Positions 62,295-64,000 of a stretch of 64,000 nucleotides of DNA are shown here, piece after piece (within the stretch, counting starts at the first letter, position 1; every line of letters starts with the position of its first letter). Position numbers and translations under genes: made by a program. A model generated the notes under the pieces. It ran no database searches. It saw only the letters and a program-made list of their open reading frames with translations, and was not told where the DNA came from. The stretch lies in the NCBI GenBank assembly GCA_040397785.1, contig JBBAVI010000005.1, forward strand, positions 1-64,000. Reading direction: 5' to 3'. The stretch comes from M3007 sp040397785. GTDB lineage: Bacteria; Bacteroidota; Bacteroidia; Chitinophagales; Saprospiraceae.

Positions 62295-64000
62295 CTAAGT
62301 ACGCACCACCAGCAATTTCCCACTCTGAAACTGCCCGTTTTTCAAGATCCGCATGGTATAAAACCCTGGTGGCAAATCCTGCACCGGAATTGTATGGGTA
62401 CCAGCGGCCAAGTTTTCCAGTTTTCGCACCGATTTTCCTTCCGAATCGTATAAGGTAACCGATTGCACTTCCGTGGGCAATTCGAGGGTAAATTGCTGTA
62501 CCGCCGGGTTGGGAAAATACCGCGCTTCCAATACAACACTCGGATCGGGCGCCTGTGGGTCTTCAAACCGGATGGTCGATTGGCCTTCGCAGGTTTTTAT
62601 CGTCGTATATTCCGTAATCACCCGCACCAGCAAATCGTTTAACAATTCAACTTTGTATTCATCGGTGGTAGGCTCAATATGGCTGCCGCCGATCCCGCTG
62701 TGGTCGGTCAGAAAAACATAGCTGCCATTGGTGGCCAAACCAAAAAACTTCATCAAAAACTCGGTGTCTTTTTGGATGCCACTCGCGGTGATGGGCACAA
62801 TTCGAATACCCCGTTTGGCAGCCTCCTGAATGCTTTTTTGCAAACTTTCAATGACCGCAGGTTCTTTGTGCGGACTGGCATCCAGCACCAGAAAACAAAT
62901 GCGCGCAATGGCGTTTTCGCTCCAGGGCTGATTCAAAATGGCTTCTTCCAGGGCACTGTGAACGGCTTCCGGGTAATCGCCGCCGCCGCCAGCAGCTTGT
63001 TTGCGGATAAAATCTACCGTTTTTTCAACATCGGGGCTCAGACCACTGCTTTTGGTCAGGTAATCATCGGTTTTATCGCGGTAAAACACCGTCCCAACCC
63101 GAAAATGCAACGCCGGATTTTGGGCTTTCGACCGGTCAATCACATCCAATAATTCGGTTTTCAGGTATTCAATTTCGTCGCCCATGGAGCCGGTTGCGTC
63201 TACCGCCCAAACAATATCTACATTTTTAGGCGCTTTGCATTCAGTGTTAAATGTTTGGCGGTTGATGCCGTCTTTGGCTTCTTTGGGGGCATCCAGGGAA
63301 TAGACTAGGCCGTTTACCCGCATTTCAATTTTTAATTTTCCTTTTACTTCGTGCGGGTTAAAGAGTTGCGCCCAAAGTTCAGCCTTGCCTGTGTTGTCTG
63401 TTTTAGCCGTCCAATACAAGGTGCCGTCAGCGCCCAATAATTGCACCGGAACATCGGCGATGGGGAAATCCTGCTCGTTGCTCAATAGGACGGTGTAGCG
63501 GTTTTGGGGGTAAAATCCGTACATTTTTTGGTATTCGGCGATTTCGCCATCGGCCAACAAGTCGAGCCAGTGTTTGTTCCAGTTGTGGAGGTCGTTCCAT
63601 TCGCCGGCTGTGAGTAATCCGGCGCGTGGGGTGGGACTTACTTTGGGGCCATCCGGAGGTAATACGGTCGATTTATCCGTCTCTGCTTTGATTGAAACCC
63701 ACCCGGATTCAACGTTGGGTATAATGTCACCTTCCGATTTATCCGTCTTTGCTTTTGATGAAAGGGCTTCTGATTCCAATGGAGGAGGCGTGCCCCTTAC
63801 GCGAATACCGTCAATATAATAATTGGTACCATTGGAAGGTGTAGTTTTCACATCAACGGGACCGCCATCTTTGGGGGAGGAACCAGTTGTAGTAGGGGTT
63901 ATTTCTTCAACCTTCCGTTTCGGCAAGTTTTTTATTTCTTCCGAAGTCAATTTTTTGGCCGCCGGTGCATCCATTTTGGCAGCGGGTTTTGCCGCTTTGA
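62295..64000 (-). CDS. VWA-domain T9SS type A cargo, 5' end outside the window
   Basis: At least 568 residues; an ATG lies at 63974 but the frame stays open to the window edge with sequence of the same Ala/Lys-rich character, so the true start lies beyond. The visible N-terminal part holds a plug-like phrase (NYYIDGIRVRG) seen in many Bacteroidota surface proteins, then a low-complexity linker, then a strand-rich domain and a von Willebrand A domain (about 250-450 in the visible part) with a complete MIDAS start DATGSMGDEIEYLKTE. A type A sorting domain ends it (YFPNPAVQQFTLEL, LYDSEGKSVRKL, PPGFYTMRI). It is a secreted protein that probably binds a ligand through a metal ion. Confidence 0.85.
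   Translation of the reverse strand, partial: KAAKPAAKMDAPAAKKLTSEEIKNLPKRKVEEITPTTTGSSPKDGGPVDVKTTPSNGTNYYIDGIRVRGTPPPLESEALSSKAKTDKSEGDIIPNVESGWVSIKAETDKSTVLPPDGPKVSPTPRAGLLTAGEWNDLHNWNKHWLDLLADGEIAEYQKMYGFYPQNRYTVLLSNEQDFPIADVPVQLLGADGTLYWTAKTDNTGKAELWAQLFNPHEVKGKLKIEMRVNGLVYSLDAPKEAKDGINRQTFNTECKAPKNVDIVWAVDATGSMGDEIEYLKTELLDVIDRSKAQNPALHFRVGTVFYRDKTDDYLTKSSGLSPDVEKTVDFIRKQAAGGGGDYPEAVHSALEEAILNQPWSENAIARICFLVLDASPHKEPAVIESLQKSIQEAAKRGIRIVPITASGIQKDTEFLMKFFGLATNGSYVFLTDHSGIGGSHIEPTTDEYKVELLNDLLVRVITEYTTIKTCEGQSTIRFEDPQAPDPSVVLEARYFPNPAVQQFTLELPTEVQSVTLYDSEGKSVRKLENLAAGTHTIPVQDLPPGFYTMRILKNGQFQSGKLLVVRT

Overview
The window looks like a scaffold from a member of the Bacteroidota, most likely the Saprospiria (Saprospiraceae or a relative). 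The reasons are internal. Seven large secreted proteins end in type IX secretion (T9SS) sorting domains of both the PNPxxG/type A and the gliding-motility CHU_C/type B kind. One surface protein carries nine SprB-type repeats. Promoters fit the Bacteroidota form TTG-N20-TAnnTTTG. PurF is of the long (about 630 aa) Bacteroidota type. A run of exactly 100 N marks a scaffold join, so this is probably a draft or metagenome-derived genome. I see no tRNA, rRNA, CRISPR array, IS element or prophage.

Layout. 1-170: inverted heptamer microsatellites beside a DUF4197 lipoprotein. 1.1-3.5 kb: TolC and membrane-fusion genes of an efflux system whose pump gene is missing; the next sequence is a broken start of a [NiFe]-hydrogenase small subunit. 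3.8-7.7 kb: lipoprotein, candidate small RNA, TRIC-like channel, two secreted or cytosolic unknowns and a methyltransferase-like protein. 7.9-10.4 kb: T9SS cargo. 10.4-14.35 kb: the cysteine island (below). 14.5-25 kb: T9SS cargo, an MFS transporter with an acyl-CoA ligase, and two cargo genes cut by the N gap. 25.2-29.5 kb: DinB-like, purD, CoA-binding protein, dcd, haloperoxidase-like lipoprotein. 29.9-33.3 kb: SprB-like adhesin. 33.7-41.5 kb: lon, ruvA, SRPBCC protein, SH3 protein, dprA, radical SAM. 41.6-48.4 kb: sugar-dehydrogenase cargo, amino-acid permease, double amidohydrolase. 48.6-56.5 kb: purF, then mutL, two rhomboids, a membrane nuclease/phosphatase and a CNNM/CorC protein in one orientation. 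56.6-64 kb: a 42-aa membrane peptide, a GH92 mannosidase, a TPR adenylate cyclase and a von Willebrand A cargo protein running off the end.

The part most worth attention is 10421-14350 on the minus strand. A 1-Cys peroxiredoxin and a four-gene protein-thiocarboxylate cysteine pathway (CysM, Mec-type JAMM protease, CysO sulfur carrier, MoeB-rhodanese) lie in line. In front of the peroxiredoxin and again in front of cysM sits a short ORF with five or seven consecutive cysteine codons, a YCGAAG-containing segment just after them, and an intrinsic terminator whose 5' arm can pair with that segment. This is the classical layout of amino-acid attenuation, here for cysteine and used twice in series in one apparent operon. 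The predicted logic is that low Cys-tRNA stalls ribosomes on the Cys run, the antiterminator forms, and both the peroxidase and the cysteine pathway are transcribed.

Start codons were moved inward from the longest ORF in many genes where a signal peptide, family N-terminus or stop/start spacing favours it; this is stated in each entry.
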